DNA of 64,000 bases from NCBI RefSeq assembly GCF_032854445.1, contig NC_088295.1, positions 27,515,385 to 27,579,384 of the forward strand. Reading direction: 5' to 3'. The position numbers and the translations under genes were made by a program. The stretch's first letter is position 1. Each line of letters begins with the position of its first letter. Below are positions 26,501-38,765 of this stretch, one piece after another. This DNA comes from Liolophura sinensis (taxonomy: Eukaryota; Mollusca; Polyplacophora; Chitonida; Chitonidae). The notes under the pieces were generated by a model. That model was not told the DNA's origin, made no database searches, and saw only the letters and a list, made by a program, of their open reading frames with translations.

Positions 26501-28096
26501 GGACCTGCCAGCTGACGAGGTTCTGCTTCACTTCAGTAGTCTGGCCATGCACATGAATGGGGATGTGGTCCTCAGGAAGGTAAGTTCTGATTTATCGTAA
26601 CACCATCCCAGTGCTTGATTGCTTTTTGTTGTTCTGGCATAGCTAAAAGCAGTTTGTGTGTAAAGCACCAAAAAGCAGTCATCATACATCATTTATGTTT
26701 GACCATTTTACGTTCATTTTAACATGCTTCAACATGTTCAGTACTCTGGGCACTATGACACAGCATTTTCAGCAAGACGCCTGCTATAGTGTATGAACTA
26801 TTCATCTTTTCATTGAAGAATACTGTTTTATGGTATGTGTTCACAGTGCTGGCCACCATTGTATAAGTGAAATATTCTTGAATACGGAGTTAAATATCAA
26901 TAAAATAAATGAATAAATCAATAACAAAAGTTGGCCATAGGCCATATACTTGTGAGAGCCAGGGGAATGCCCGTCGTCGTGATCTACCATACTTCTTACA
27001 TCGTGTGTGTAGCTATCTATGTTCACTTTACATCACTGGCATCACTTGACAAGCTTGACATTTGAAGCCTGTGTGATACAGGTAGGCCAGTTCTAGCCTA
27101 GCCTCATCACTCATGTCTTTCCATGAACCTATAATCAACATTCATTAATAAAATTGTTTCTTGTGTCCGTTCTAATCCTACATAGCCTTGAAAGTGAAAT
27201 GTTTAGAAAAAAAATTGTTAACGAAAAAAAAAAACTTTCAAAGTGTGAGTTATGTTTTTCTTTAATAAGTCGTGCTCAATAAAAGTGCTCAATTATGTTG
27301 TGCTCTTGAGACTTATGTTAAGTCGTGCGCATGAGATTTTTGTTAAGTTGTGCACATGACATGGCATTTCTGTTGGTCAGTTATTTCATGCTCTTGAGAT
27401 CTTTATTTTAAAAAAAGGCATAACTGAAACATTAGAAGTTGTTGTTATATTGTTTCTCTATTTACAATTTTTTTTTTTTAACATTGTCACTTTTAGGGCT
27501 GCATAGAATCCTGTTGTGCATACTTTAGGTAAAGAGAATGCATGTGTATCAAGTATAGCTAAAGACAAAGATTGAGACGGGTTGTTTATGTTTTCTGACA
27601 TCACCTCCTGCCTCATCACCGTGACCCCAGTGACCTTGGTGTTGTTCAAGGCTTCTGTACAAAATTTTCTAGTGGTGGTAGTGATGTAAAGTGAACTTAG
27701 AGAGCCACACATGCGCTGTAAGGATTATGGTGGTCTACTTGTGCACAAATAGCTGAACATAGTATTCTCCCCTGAATAGATGAATAACCTACTCTATCCC
27801 CAGTAACCTGATGATTTGTATTAGTTTTTCTTAGTGCATGTGTAGTTGTCACCTGATCATTCCCCAGTTATAATTCATGTATTTGTATTGATGGTTTGCA
27901 GGCTCGAGGTTTGCTGCACCAGTTCCGAAGCCAACAGCGTATCCCCTGCTCCCTGCATGGTCTGTGCCTGTTGTGCAGTCCAGGCATGTGGGACAGTGGG
28001 CATGTTCCTGCTGTGTATTGTGTGGGAAACCACCCAGATGGGGAATGTCCTTACCACAGCCATCCCAGCTCCCCTGAGGATGTCAGTCAGCCCTGA
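17530..28096 (+). CDS. TBC1D16: TBC1D16, TBC-domain Rab GTPase-activating protein (complete)
   Basis: The protein stimulates GTP hydrolysis by endosomal Rabs (in mammals Rab4A and Rab5 forms). The match to TBC1D16 is collinear: LDGEIIYCKNNVCVHPP, GPTLILTWIPN, QMRSLRLFYSD, ASRESQYKILHFHHGGLD, AIFFGGLD, WAHYQTDYFHLF, HMNGDVVLRK and LCSPGMWDSGHVPAV near the C-terminus. Exons: 17530-17545 (5', upstream ORF), 18567-18946 (18536 is another possible acceptor; CDS from ATG 18752), 19389-20835, 21675-21847, 22669-22836, 23685-23833, 24381-24515, 24982-25168, 25667-25764, 26351-26579, 27902-28096. Total is about 991 aa against 767 in human; the difference is the long Ser/Thr-rich linker of the 1447-bp exon. 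The TBC arginine finger is in VEKDVVR (about R736) and the glutamine finger in GYTQGM (about Q773), so catalysis should be intact. Start chosen by alignment of MSFSTLFKKAS with human MSLGRLLRRAS. Confidence 0.96.
18375..18428 (+). mobile_element. SINE 3' fragment
   Basis: Reads ...tcttgagttatggtacaacgtaaaacaccaatcaaataaataa, the 3' end of the family, in the first intron of TBC1D16. Confidence 0.8.
19389..20835 (+). CDS. TBC1D16: TBC1D16 large linker exon (Ser/Thr-rich, disordered)
   Basis: A single exon of about 482 codons opens with the conserved MSGPTLILTWIPN and closes with QVCGVFSVNLS; both ends match human TBC1D16. What lies between is rich in S, T, P, E and D with many SP sites and acidic clusters, and carries no recognised domain. 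It is nearly twice the human linker. Confidence 0.93.
23180..23444 (+). mobile_element. tRNA-derived SINE, full length, in a TBC1D16 intron
   Basis: A tRNA-like head carries an A box (TGGCTCAGTCGG, 23191-23202) and a B box (about 23252-23262, AGTTCAAGTCC). A conserved centre (accataatgctggccgccgt) and tail (cgtaaaacaccaatcaaata then AAAT repeats) follow. The layout fits SINEs widespread in molluscs; the family name is not assigned. Confidence 0.93.
25353..25588 (+). mobile_element. Strongly diverged SINE copy
   Basis: A head-like ggctttgctggctcag, a B-box-like gagagttcaaatccag and a tail with gaaacattcttggatatgg...aacaatcagataat retain the order of the 23180 element. Confidence 0.6.
26846..26920 (+). 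mobile_element. SINE 3' fragment
   Basis: gctggccaccattgtataagtgaaatattcttgaatacgg, then an AAAT-rich tail. Confidence 0.85.
27262..27400. repeat. Imperfect short tandem repeat, unit about 30 bp
   Basis: Successive variants of tgttaagt(c/t)gtgc(g/a)catgaga... in the last TBC1D16 intron. Confidence 0.6.
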
Positions 28097-28856
28097 AATA
28101 TCACATAGCGCGCAAGGTCAAGCTGTGAGTGGCGGATGTTCCTATATCATAGACAAAAGAAAGGAAGAAACCAGAATTGTCATCTTTTTTGATTTGTGTG
28201 TTATGCTGAATATCTGTTCACTGACGCCAGACAGGTTATGGGTGGAAGAAACCAAAAAAAAAAAGAGTTGATGAACAAATGAACTAAATAACCATGCTGT
28301 AAAACTGCTATTCCAGCATTTAAATATCAGACAGTTAAAGGTGTAAAAAGAAGGCTTTTGACATCTACGGGGATAAAAACTGTCCATAAAATTCCCACCT
28401 TAGCATTAAGTTCTGTACAGAAAAAAATTGATTCGTGAAACGTATGTCAAATATTGTTTTTAATATTCTGACTTGGTGACACTTATTTTAGTCAACATGA
28501 ATCTCTGTTAAAACTGGTGATGAGTGTTATAAAGGGATGTCTTTGTGTTTACTTTCCAGTATGGGTTTGGGTTATGTATAGCTTAGAAAAGTTTCTAGCA
28601 TAAGGTTTAAAATTTGATTGGTGTGTGTACAGTAGTACTTTTGTGATGAAGGAAAAAAAAACGATTGGTTAGATAGATGTTAGGTGTAACATTCCTAATT
28701 CTTAAAGGGTTACTTATCTATACTACATGTGCATGTGCGTAGCTTGTGTAGAGTAGTACATGTATAATTGTGTGCTATTATGCACAGATGTCTGCCTCAT
28801 TTCCCTCTCATCGTAATATATCTAGTGGATTTACATGTATCATACATTTGATGATT

Positions 28857-28867
28857 AATAAAATAAA
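28857..28867 (+). terminator. Candidate poly(A) signals of TBC1D16
   Basis: Two overlapping AATAAA hexamers about 760 nt after the stop. Others occur at 29584-29589 and further on, so the 3' end is not certain. Confidence 0.35.
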
Positions 28868-30034
28868 CATGTTAGTATTCGGTGACTTCTCCTGTATGAA
28901 TGTCATTATGCTAAAATGTAACTGACCAGTAGGGCTTAGACACAAACATTTGACTGCAGCATTTTCAAGTGATACATGCTGCTTGATTTTGACCACCTAA
29001 TAGAACCATTTTTTTTTTTGTGAAGTTTGATTAATTTCTTCTCAGAAAAGTTCAAGTGTTGGCTTCAAAAGTATCATTTTAAAGCCTTAACTTGCTTCTG
29101 CAAAATACGTTTTTACATACCAGGCTTTAGGTGAATTACAGATAAATAATCTATAGAGCATATCTTTTTCTTGTCAGTGGTGGTTTGTGTGCAATTGATC
29201 ACGGCCTAGAGTTATTTCTTTTTGCAAATTATGTTTGTGCAAGGTTTAGTTGTGATCCTGTAGGATTGTTAAATGTTGTGCTCATATTTTTGAAATCTGA
29301 TAGAAGTATAAAATCAGAAAAGATGAACCTTAAAAAGCAAAATGGTCAGAATGAATGGTATTATGGGAATCAGTTAACTGTACTGTATTCCAAAATTTGC
29401 AAAGGGAGGAGTGCAATATTGTGGGGATGAAGTATGGCCTTACTGAGTAAAAATGCGACCATTGATACAAATATACATACATATGTATTGTCATGATGCA
29501 GAACACATCGCCTGTTCCAGGGTGTCCTGGACAAAACTCCAGTAATGTATATGTATATGGATATTTGTACAGCTTTAGCAAACAATAAACTGTATTATAC
29601 ATGTACAGATTAAGTTCCACAAATGTGTCCAATGTTAATAGATCAAGATCAAACTGTATATGCTCATTATGCTATAGAACAAACATTGTTCAAACAAAAT
29701 ATTTTGTCAGCCATGGACTGTCATCAGATGATCACAAGCAGTTGAATTATAACGTGTAAATAACAAATTATATTTTGAAAGATTCGCAGATACTATAATC
29801 ATGAAGAAATATAATGACCCCTAATTTGTACAAATATGAAAAGACTTACAGCAACTTTTGGAGTATGCAGAAGTACTTGATGTAAATAGCCGTTCGTGAA
29901 CTGTGTGTCAGTCATCACTGTAATATTTAAGGCCTTGAAATGGGTTTGATAATTGAAGTGGTGAATAATCACATCCAAAACAAATATTTACACAAACATT
30001 TACTGTTTGCAGTACCTTTTTGTCCCTCTGCCAA

Positions 30035-30282
30035 GGTATGTATGCTATTAGCTCCAGTTTAGACTTGTAAAGTACTGATTCTCATTTTTTTCTACTACCT
30101 TTACTCAGCCCTTATTATACACTTATGTATTCTGTATGAAAGCTTCCCTTACAGTTCTGGTATGTATGTTATTAGCTTCAGTTTAGACTTATAAAGTACT
30201 GATTCTCATTTTTTTCTACTACCTTTACTCAGCCCTTATTATACACTTATGTATTCTGTATGAAAGCTTCCCTTACAGTTCC
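30035..30282. repeat. Tandem duplication, two 124-bp copies
   Basis: 30035-30158 and 30159-30282 are nearly identical (few substitutions), which indicates a recent duplication downstream of TBC1D16. Confidence 0.9.
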
Positions 30283-31588
30283 AGTTACAGGCAATCCTGT
30301 TTTACCATGTTGTATTTACCTGCATGTCAAGTTTACCTAAAAACATTTTTACAGGTCCCAGTTTTAGGGGACAGACTTATTTTTCTATGTTTATTTTACA
30401 CAGGTGTTTAGTCAATCCTGTTTTGTTTCGTGTTTGTCTCACTTGTCTTTAGACGACATCCATTTAATGTTTTACTTTGTTATTGTCCTTCATGAACAGT
30501 ATGGTTCCCAGTATCAGTAATGTATCAGACGAAGCACCTGTCAAACACAAACTCCACGTAAATCAATGCTGCTATCAATGGTTTGATAGTAGTCTACTTA
30601 GTGTACACTCAGACCTATTTTATGAAAACCATTCAGAAAGCAGACAGTTTGTTGAAGACTTTTGTACAGTTAAATAAATTACCACAAATATTGCAATTCT
30701 AGTAGAGTTTGGAATAGATTGCTAATTATCAGATTTTGTCATGGTCTATCATTTGGTTGTTTTTGCTCATTTAAGTTCAGTAGGTCTGTGGTTACACTAA
30801 AAATTGAGAAAAACGGGATGAAGTGTAATAACAATGTTAAAGGTACGAGCATTTGGAGGAAAATGTTCAAGATTTCTTTATGGATTTCTTTAATTTTTAA
30901 TAGCAGTTGCACATTAAACAAATAACATTCCTTTGATTTTTTACAATGGCTTTCAATGCAGAGCATTGTTTAGTCGTATTCCATGTGCTATTTGCTGAAA
31001 AGAGCTCCACAAGCTCATGTTAACCTTTAGTTTGTCATTGTCATTAGTTTTTTTTTTGACTGTCCTTGCTCCTGTTCTAGTATAACTGTCGTATCACTAC
31101 ATATTGGTGCAGGAGTCGCCCAGGTCGAGTTACATGCTGGCCACAATGTCTGCGTACTACTGACCTGAGCTGCTCAATGGCTTCACTTTTCCAGATTGTT
31201 TTGTGTGCAATTTTTGTGCTGTCTTTTATTCCAGACAATTCTAGTCATGTTAAATATACCATGTAAATTCAACTAAGGCTGTGTGTCGATTCATTCTTGT
31301 TGTTTTTACTTAATCATTCCAATTTAGCAGATTTTACTTCGGAATTGAGAAGACTACGCTTAATCATTCTTTGGTACCTCTGTATGTATCAAGGGTTTTT
31401 TCATTCGATGCTTCCATCCAAATGTTCAGCAAACACTGGATTTGGGACAGAAGAACAAAAATTGGTGCCTTTTCCCATGCAAGCTTATAGCCGAACTGAG
31501 CACTGTTCTCTTGTAACACATGAGCAATATGTTTACATGGCGCCAGTTTGCCCATTGCAAAGGTAAAAATGAACAATCGACTTAACAG

Positions 31589-31965
31589 GTATGGCCGGAA
31601 TTACTTTAGGTTGGAAAGGTTCCCCATTCATAGTACATGAAAAGCTGAATTTGTGCTTAGTGGCCAAAGTTGTAGTGCAAATGCAATTTTAGTAAAATCC
31701 AATTTTGACGTCATGCCAGAACATAAGAATGATGTTGCTCATCGCTGACATAGAGCCAACAAATGACTGAACTTTTAAATGCTCCTGACATAATTGCCAG
31801 TATAATAGCCTTGCACATCATATCAGCATGATTCAGCATCGTATAAAGAATGTTATCTCGTCGAACAAAGCAAATTTAAGAAAAATGCTGTCATTCTAAT
31901 CCTGTCAAGTGATGGTGTTAGCTCTGTTCTACAGCGTTTTCTTTACATCACTTTTATTCTTGTTT
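31589..31965. repeat. Dispersed repeat of unknown class
   Basis: Its start (ggaaaggttccccattca) recurs at about 53496-53513 and its end (atggtgttagctctgttc) at about 63324-63341. The spacing suggests an interspersed element several hundred bp long. No terminal repeats or ORF seen. Confidence 0.4.
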
Positions 31966-32961
31966 CATGGGTGAGCAGGCTCTAAAAAAGGAAAAAATGA
32001 AATAAAACTGAAAATCCACCTTTTTATTTTGTCTTATCTCATGTTTATATGATTTCATATTTTTTTTTCTCTTTTTCTCATAATATAGATAGAACAGGGT
32101 CTTCAAGTTTATTTTTAATCCTTCCTTCAACATCAAAGAAATATTTATTCTGCCTGAAAAACAGCAAAAACTGATGTGGCCTTATTTTAATATTTCCACT
32201 AGCTTCTGTTGGAAATGAAAGTAGAACTTAGTCAAGCACTAGACTGAGTACACATTCGCAACTACCTAACATTCAAAAAGGGTTATGAATACCAAAACGT
32301 AGTCTTCAATTTTCAACCTAAAAATGATAGTTTTTAGCCTTTTTAGATTAAAACTTAAAATGGATATATTTGAACATTTCTCAAGATGAGTCTATATCTT
32401 CAATATAGCATACAACAGAATGATTATTTGGACTGTTGTCTATCACCATACACACAAATTTTTCACTTATACCATGGCAGTCCGTTTTGTGTGCGGGGAA
32501 AACTGCTCAGCTTACAACCACTTTCCTATATGTAATGCACAACAAGACCGTATTCTTAAAGAACACCAGCATCAGCATTAATGACTTTATACTATCACCA
32601 GCACCCCAAAACCCTTCATTTGGTGGGAATCTACAAAGTCATTGTCCAAGGCGGTATGAACTCACATGCCTTATGTATCAGTGACAGAAACACATTCAGC
32701 GCTCTACTCCTGACTACTTCACCACAACAAAAGCTATCCCTTTCACATTTACCGTGTATTTCACTGCAGTTCCAAGATTTGGTCATGTTTATTTGTCCAG
32801 CATGAATTCTGCCTGTGTTGGATGGTGACAACACAGATCACACATAGGTATGGGTTCATAACCCATACAAAATAGAACAAAAAAAAAAAAAAACAAAAAA
32901 AAAACAGTACAAAAAAAGTAAAACAGTAAACAGTAAAAAATTAACTTGACATCAAATGCAA

Positions 32962-32967
32962 TTTATT
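32962..32967 (-). terminator. Candidate poly(A) signal of the LUC7-like gene
   Basis: AATAAA on the minus strand about 760 nt past the last exon; a nearer one lies at 33438-33443. Confidence 0.3.
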
Positions 32968-34033
32968 TATAGTCTTCATGTATAATACAAAGAGAACTTA
33001 TCCATATCAGCAAATATTCTAAATTTTCAATTCACCTTTACTGATTCCCTAATAGGATACAAAATTTCTGCTGCATATCAAATCATGGTTAAAGAAGCAG
33101 AATTAAACAGCAGCAAAATTACAGATGCAGATAATACAGATGCAAACTATCTACAGCTTTAAAATATTCCGCAACAGGTTTACAATAGAGTTGTTTCGTA
33201 AACTTAAAAAAAAAAAATTATATGCCTAAAGTAGTTAGTCCCTTGTAATGCATGACTAAAAATTTTACCAGATAGTTCAAGTGCATTATAGTTTCGAGAC
33301 TAACAAAAAGAAAATTTTTGATAAAGCTGTGCTTAGTGAAATGGAAGGCACTAACATTACCTCAAAATAAGGTAAGTTAATTAAATAACTATAATCTATG
33401 TCAATATGCATACCCGATGTTGCAACATTATGATACTTTTATTGCAGCTGCCAAATTCGCTGTTTTTTCGAATGTCATTGGTTTACATTTATGATACAGA
33501 ACAGTAAAAACACATGAATTGGGCACATTGTATTATTTCCAATTCCCTACAGAATTTTTTAAATACTTAATCAGTGACAGCAGAATACATCTGAATTCAA
33601 CAGCAAGTCAATCACTCACTAAAAATGCTGATGGGAAAATAAAACGGTATTGCAGACTGATGCATCAAACCTAAAACAGTTGTCTAGAATCAAAACATGA
33701 CTTTTCTTTCCACGGATTTCTTCTAATATCCTCCTCTAGCTCGACTGTACCATTCCTATAATGACAGAGAAGATTCCTCAAAAATCAGCTTTAACAAAGT
33801 ACACAAATTCCTTCTGGTGCAATTTCTGAACTAGTTTTTTTTTCATACATTCAATATTGAATATGTTAGACTCAGTTCCAAAGAATTTCATTTGCAGACA
33901 GACCAGCATTATGAATGGAGTAAAATGTGCAGAGTGTGCAGGACATAACCCAATGGACCAAAAATACACCTGGAATTCAAGCTAAGACAAGCTACCAAAC
34001 ATGCTGCATTCAAGTTAACAGTGGAATGACTTG

Positions 34034-34294
34034 TTTATTTATTTGATTGGAGTTTTTATGCTTTACTCAAGTGTATTTTACTTATATGACAGTGGCCAGC
34101 ATTATGGTGGGAAGAAACCGGCAGAGTCTGGGGGAAACCCACAACCATCCAATGGCTGCTGCAGACCTTCCCATGTACAGCTGGAGAGGAAGCCAGCAAG
34201 AGCTGGACTTGAACTCACAGTGACCACATTGGTGAGAGGCTCCTGGGTCACTGCACCATGCTGGCGTGCTAACCCCCTTTGCCACATACGCCCC
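34034..34294 (-). mobile_element. tRNA-derived SINE in the last intron of the LUC7-like gene
   Basis: Full-length reverse copy with tail (tttatttgattggagttttt), centre (ggccagcattatggtgggaa) and head (ctaaccccctttgccacat). Confidence 0.92.
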
Positions 34295-34332
34295 AACAGA
34301 GGAATGATGCCATTCTTTTAAAATTGACTTAC

Positions 34333-35346
34333 CCATCAGCCTCTTGCTTGGGTCTCTCAGCTGGTGGACTTCTCTTAGAATCAGACGGACTACTGGAGCG
34401 ATTTGTACGCCTTCGTGATCGGCTGCTGGAGCGTCGTGACCTGCTCCTGGATCGCCGCGATCTACTCCTGGATCGGGAACGTCGTGATCTGGGGAAACGA
34501 AGATGAGTAGGTCTGACAGCTTAATATTTATGTTTTTCCGTTCGTAATTCTAAGAGAAAATTCAAATAACAGCCAAATGCGTTGACGGATCGGTTGATGT
34601 TCAATGCCAGTCAAGAATATTTCACTATTTTCACATAAGACTGCAGTCTGTGGTTTAGGAAGCTGTTCTACCTTGTAACAGACACATTATCCTGCACTGA
34701 CTTACTGATCAAGGGTAAGTGGGCATCTGGCAGCAGCCATTAGTACCCCTGCTCTGTATACTGTGAAAACTTACACAAACAGAATCATATTTAGGCAGAT
34801 AAGCTACCTTGAGTGTTTCTTGGATCTGGATCTTGAGCGAGACCTTCTGGATCTCTCCCTGGATCTGCGCCTGTCCCTGGACCTGGAACGGCTGCGAGAC
34901 CTGCGGGATCTCTTCCTGCTGTGCCTGTCCCGTGAACGTGACCTGGGAGACCAAATGAACAGTGTGAACGCCCAAGTTAGAAACAGTATTATCAATGGAG
35001 ACATTGTTACAGCAGAGAAACACAGATCAACACCTGAAACAGGACAGAGCAAAGTCTACAGCATTTCACAACACATAACACATCAAAAAATACCATCACT
35101 CTAAACCATTGACCTATTTACTACCGAGACTGGCTGCTAGTCTCGTAAAGCTAACAAATGCAGTACCTTCTACTTCTGCTACGACTGCGCCTTCTACGGT
35201 CTCTGCTTCTGCTGCGGCTTCGTGTTCGGGTGCGTCCCGACGGAGATGGCCTCTTCTCATCCTCATCATCCACTCTGTCCCTGCGGCCCTTCCGCATCTC
35301 TTCTCTTTCCTTTTCTCTCTGGAGACGCCTCTCGGCCCACACTTTT
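34333..35346 (-). CDS. RS-domain exons of the LUC7-like gene
   Basis: Exons 35167-35346, 34808-34942 and 34333-34488 encode arrays of RS/SR dipeptides, joined in phase 2 each time. Past the single-base break at the head of the first exon all three stay open and in one frame, so the low-complexity reading frame is well preserved. Confidence 0.85.
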
Positions 35347-38300
35347 CTGCAAAAGAAAATATCTTGAAATGTCACTTAAACCTCTTCTCAAATAAATGAA
35401 ATACCCCTAAAATTCCTTATTTATTTTACTTGTACACTACCCATGTCCATGATTATAGCTCCTCCTCGCAAAGATTAAATATATTAGTACACCCTTAAGA
35501 ATGATGAAAGTCAAATCACAGAGGTATATACCTTTAAATCTGCCAATTTATCCCTGATAGTGATGAATCCTAAGTGCAACTTTCCCACCAAAGTGATCAG
35601 CCAGCCGTCTGTCATTATCATGTATACCTAGGTAGGCTGAGCACACCTCACACACACGCAACTTCTGCTGCTGATAGCTGGAAGCCGGCATTGAATTCCT
35701 GTACTCATTCTACAAAACAAGAGACAAAAAAAACAAAGTTAGCTGCAAGTGAACTGTAAGTTTATTATTCAGAGCAGCGTGCCTCAAAAACTGGAAACAG
35801 CAGATAAATTACAGACATTTCACTGCTAAAATACAAATTTTTGTTCGTAGGATCTGAGAAACGCACCTCTGCATGAGCTTTACTTTTCTTTAATTCTTCC
35901 ACCTCTGCCATCAACTTTAAGGACTCCTCCACATTGCCTTCAGCTCCAGCAATCTCTGCCTTAGCCAGTTTTGGTCCCCATCTGTTCCCCAAGCTGGTGA
36001 ATGACCTCTGCCTAAAACACAAAGACTAAAACTGACATTTTCAGCACAAAAAAAAACAGTAAATCAAACATGTATGGCTTATGCCTTTGGAGAACTTACT
36101 ATACTTTTACCATAGCAACTATAAGATGGTTTTAATCATAACCTCATAACAAAAGCAAGTCTTGAATGTCACTATCACAAGAATTACATCCATTCCCACC
36201 TTAGAATTGGCTTCTTCACTTAGTTCTTCCTGTGTTTCCTTAAGCCTTCGCTTTGCAAGTTCCACTTTTCTGTCACACTCAACGATGAAACTCTGCAGAT
36301 GTTCCATAGCCTTAAAAGAAAACCAAAACATAACTTGTCTTCACATACCTTAGATGAATCAGAATGGATATATGTACTGAACACTTATCTTAGGTTTGCC
36401 AGTGTACTGCGATACATAAATGTTAAAAGCATTTTCACAATTCCTATACAAATTACAACAGTTTCCATTTTCACCCTATATTTAGATATTTGTTAGGCTT
36501 ATTAAATTCTGAACAAAGAATAAACCTGGAGTTTCACATTTCCTGGACATAAATATGAACAATTATTTTAACTTACATCAATATCGTAGTAATAGTCCTG
36601 CTTCTTGGATGCCAAATCATAGTCTGCTCTCAGGGCCAAATCATGGATTTTGGGCATTCACCCAAATCCATACGCTACAACCAAAATAAATCCCACATGT
36701 CAAACAGAGAAATCATTTTGACGATACTAAGGCTGTGGTTAATGTTATATATCCTTTACAAAGAAGACAATCATAAATGATGATACGTGTCAAAAATATA
36801 ATTCTGAGATTTTTTTAGCAATTCAACATTGGTTTTTCCAAGCAGAGAAACACAGAACACAAAGAAATAATTGAATAAACCTTAAATGATATTATCTTAT
36901 AGAACTACAATGCTTTGAACATATTTCTGGCAAAATAATTTGGGTCCTGACAATAAAACAGCTGGATTTAACTCACAGTGCTGCATGCCAGACATGAACG
37001 GCCATCATTTCTTCAGGCATTTCTGAGAAACATATCCAACAAGTAGAAGAACAACTTACCGTGCTCGACAAAATATCATGAGGACAGCAGGATAGCAGGA
37101 AACTCTTACATACCCGAGCGTCATCAAAAGCAACCTTATACTTGTTGTTCTCTCCTGAAAAATAGTCATAGTATGCCAGAAAAATGAGCAATAGCAATGT
37201 TGAACAGGGGTAGAAGTTTACACAGAGCCCTCCATTCATGAACTGGTGGGCTGCAAGGGAGGTCACTATCTCAAGAAACTGGTCAACTGAGCAACGGCAA
37301 TCTAATGCAACCACGCACAGCTGAAAGAAGGTAAGTGTCTTTTAACTGTCATCTGACACGAGGCAGGATCCAAAAGCAACTGGCATTTGAAACTATAGCT
37401 TATGTCATCAGGTAATTTTACAGGTAACATTGATTCCAAGCCAGCATGCAAGCCCACAACAGCTATACATGTAAAATGAGGACCTGTTCATTTTGTTTAA
37501 TCGAAAACACATCCAAAATCCTGCAGCAAAATTTGAAAAGCCAAGCAGAAATCAGCTCAGTTACACTAAGTTCTGCAGGAAATAGAAATTTCGGGCAACT
37601 TTGGTGAACTTTGAAAGTCAAGTCATGACCAGCACTTGCAGCCCTATTGGGTTTGTCATTAGAGCAATTACGACAAAATACAGCACATGTCTACATGGGA
37701 ATAGCAGACAGTACATATGTTCATGAAGGCCATCTGTACTGCTAAAGACTACATATAAATACACACTGCGATTTCCATAAACAGCAATCTTCTCACATGA
37801 GATGACCTTTCCCAATGTTCAAGATAGCCCCGTTTCATGGTTTGACTGCCTCCCCACCTGAAAAAAACCGGTCCAGCCATATCGCTTCCCTTTCACAAAC
37901 CATAATGACATAATAAAAAAAGTGTATATCCCTAAGTTACATTGAAAAAAGTTATAAGGATATATCTCTTACAAAGAACTGTAAAATATATTAACTTTCA
38001 TCTGAGGTAGGAAGAGGTCTTAACCTGAAGTAAATTTTATTGGGTATCATGCATTGGAAAACATTAATTACTGCAGGATCAACTGATTAACATCATGTAG
38101 ATCTTTTCAACACTGTCACACGTAAGAAAAAGTCCCGCTTTGTAATGTCGATACACCACAACAGTGAAAAGATACAATGGAAATGACTGAAATCTCATAA
38201 AGTTATGAAATTATTCAACTCACGGTATGGCCCCTCATCACCTTTTCATATTTGACTGGATAACACCACATAAGATAGTTCCCTTCAAAAACAGGGATTG

Positions 38301-38691
38301 AAGAAAAGTCAGTAAAATATGATCCAGCTATCACTTAATATCCTAAACTGTTGTAAATTTTTTAAAATAAATCAGTTCAGAAAATACTGAATACCACTTC
38401 ACATTACAGTTTCAAACATTAATGATAACCTTAGGGTTAAAATGCCACTACCTTGATGGTTGAACTTTTAAATTTTAATAAAAAATCAAATAGCAGCACT
38501 CAGAAGGAGCTACTTGGATAAAAATCACATTAATCAAAACGCTAAGTCTGTCAACCAGAAATCATTGACCACCAGTCAGAAATCATACCCCACTAGCCAT
38601 TTGTATGTGCAACAGTTCAACATATAATACCTAACAATAAATTTGACGACCAACATTAAAATATAGCAATGTCAATGGACTGAAGGCAGTT

Positions 38692-38765
38692 GATTAGTAT
38701 TTAACACCGTGCTCAAGAATTTTTAATATCTATGACGGCAGTCAGTTTTATGGTCCAAGCAATAA
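38692..38765 (-). mobile_element. SINE 3' fragment
   Basis: tgattagtatttaacaccgtgctcaagaa followed by gacggcagtcagttttatgg, in intron 1 of the LUC7-like gene. Confidence 0.65.

Larger units (their letters stand above)
28097..33722. other. TBC1D16 3' UTR and intergenic DNA, no further gene seen
   Basis: Short ORFs occur on both strands but none has convincing splice sites or protein character. The interval holds a 124-bp tandem duplication (30035-30282), a probable diverged SINE relic (about 32450-32715, with a tRNA-like agcgctctac head), A-rich runs (32878-32940) and a segment shared with two other places in the window (see 31589). The last kilobase is probably the 3' UTR of the LUC7-like gene. 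Confidence 0.6.

Noticed and set aside
32878-32940. Processed pseudogene poly(A) tail
   Set aside because: The A-rich run has no adjacent cDNA-like sequence or flanking target duplication.
34031-34336. ORFs of up to 96 codons on both strands
   Set aside because: They lie entirely within a SINE.
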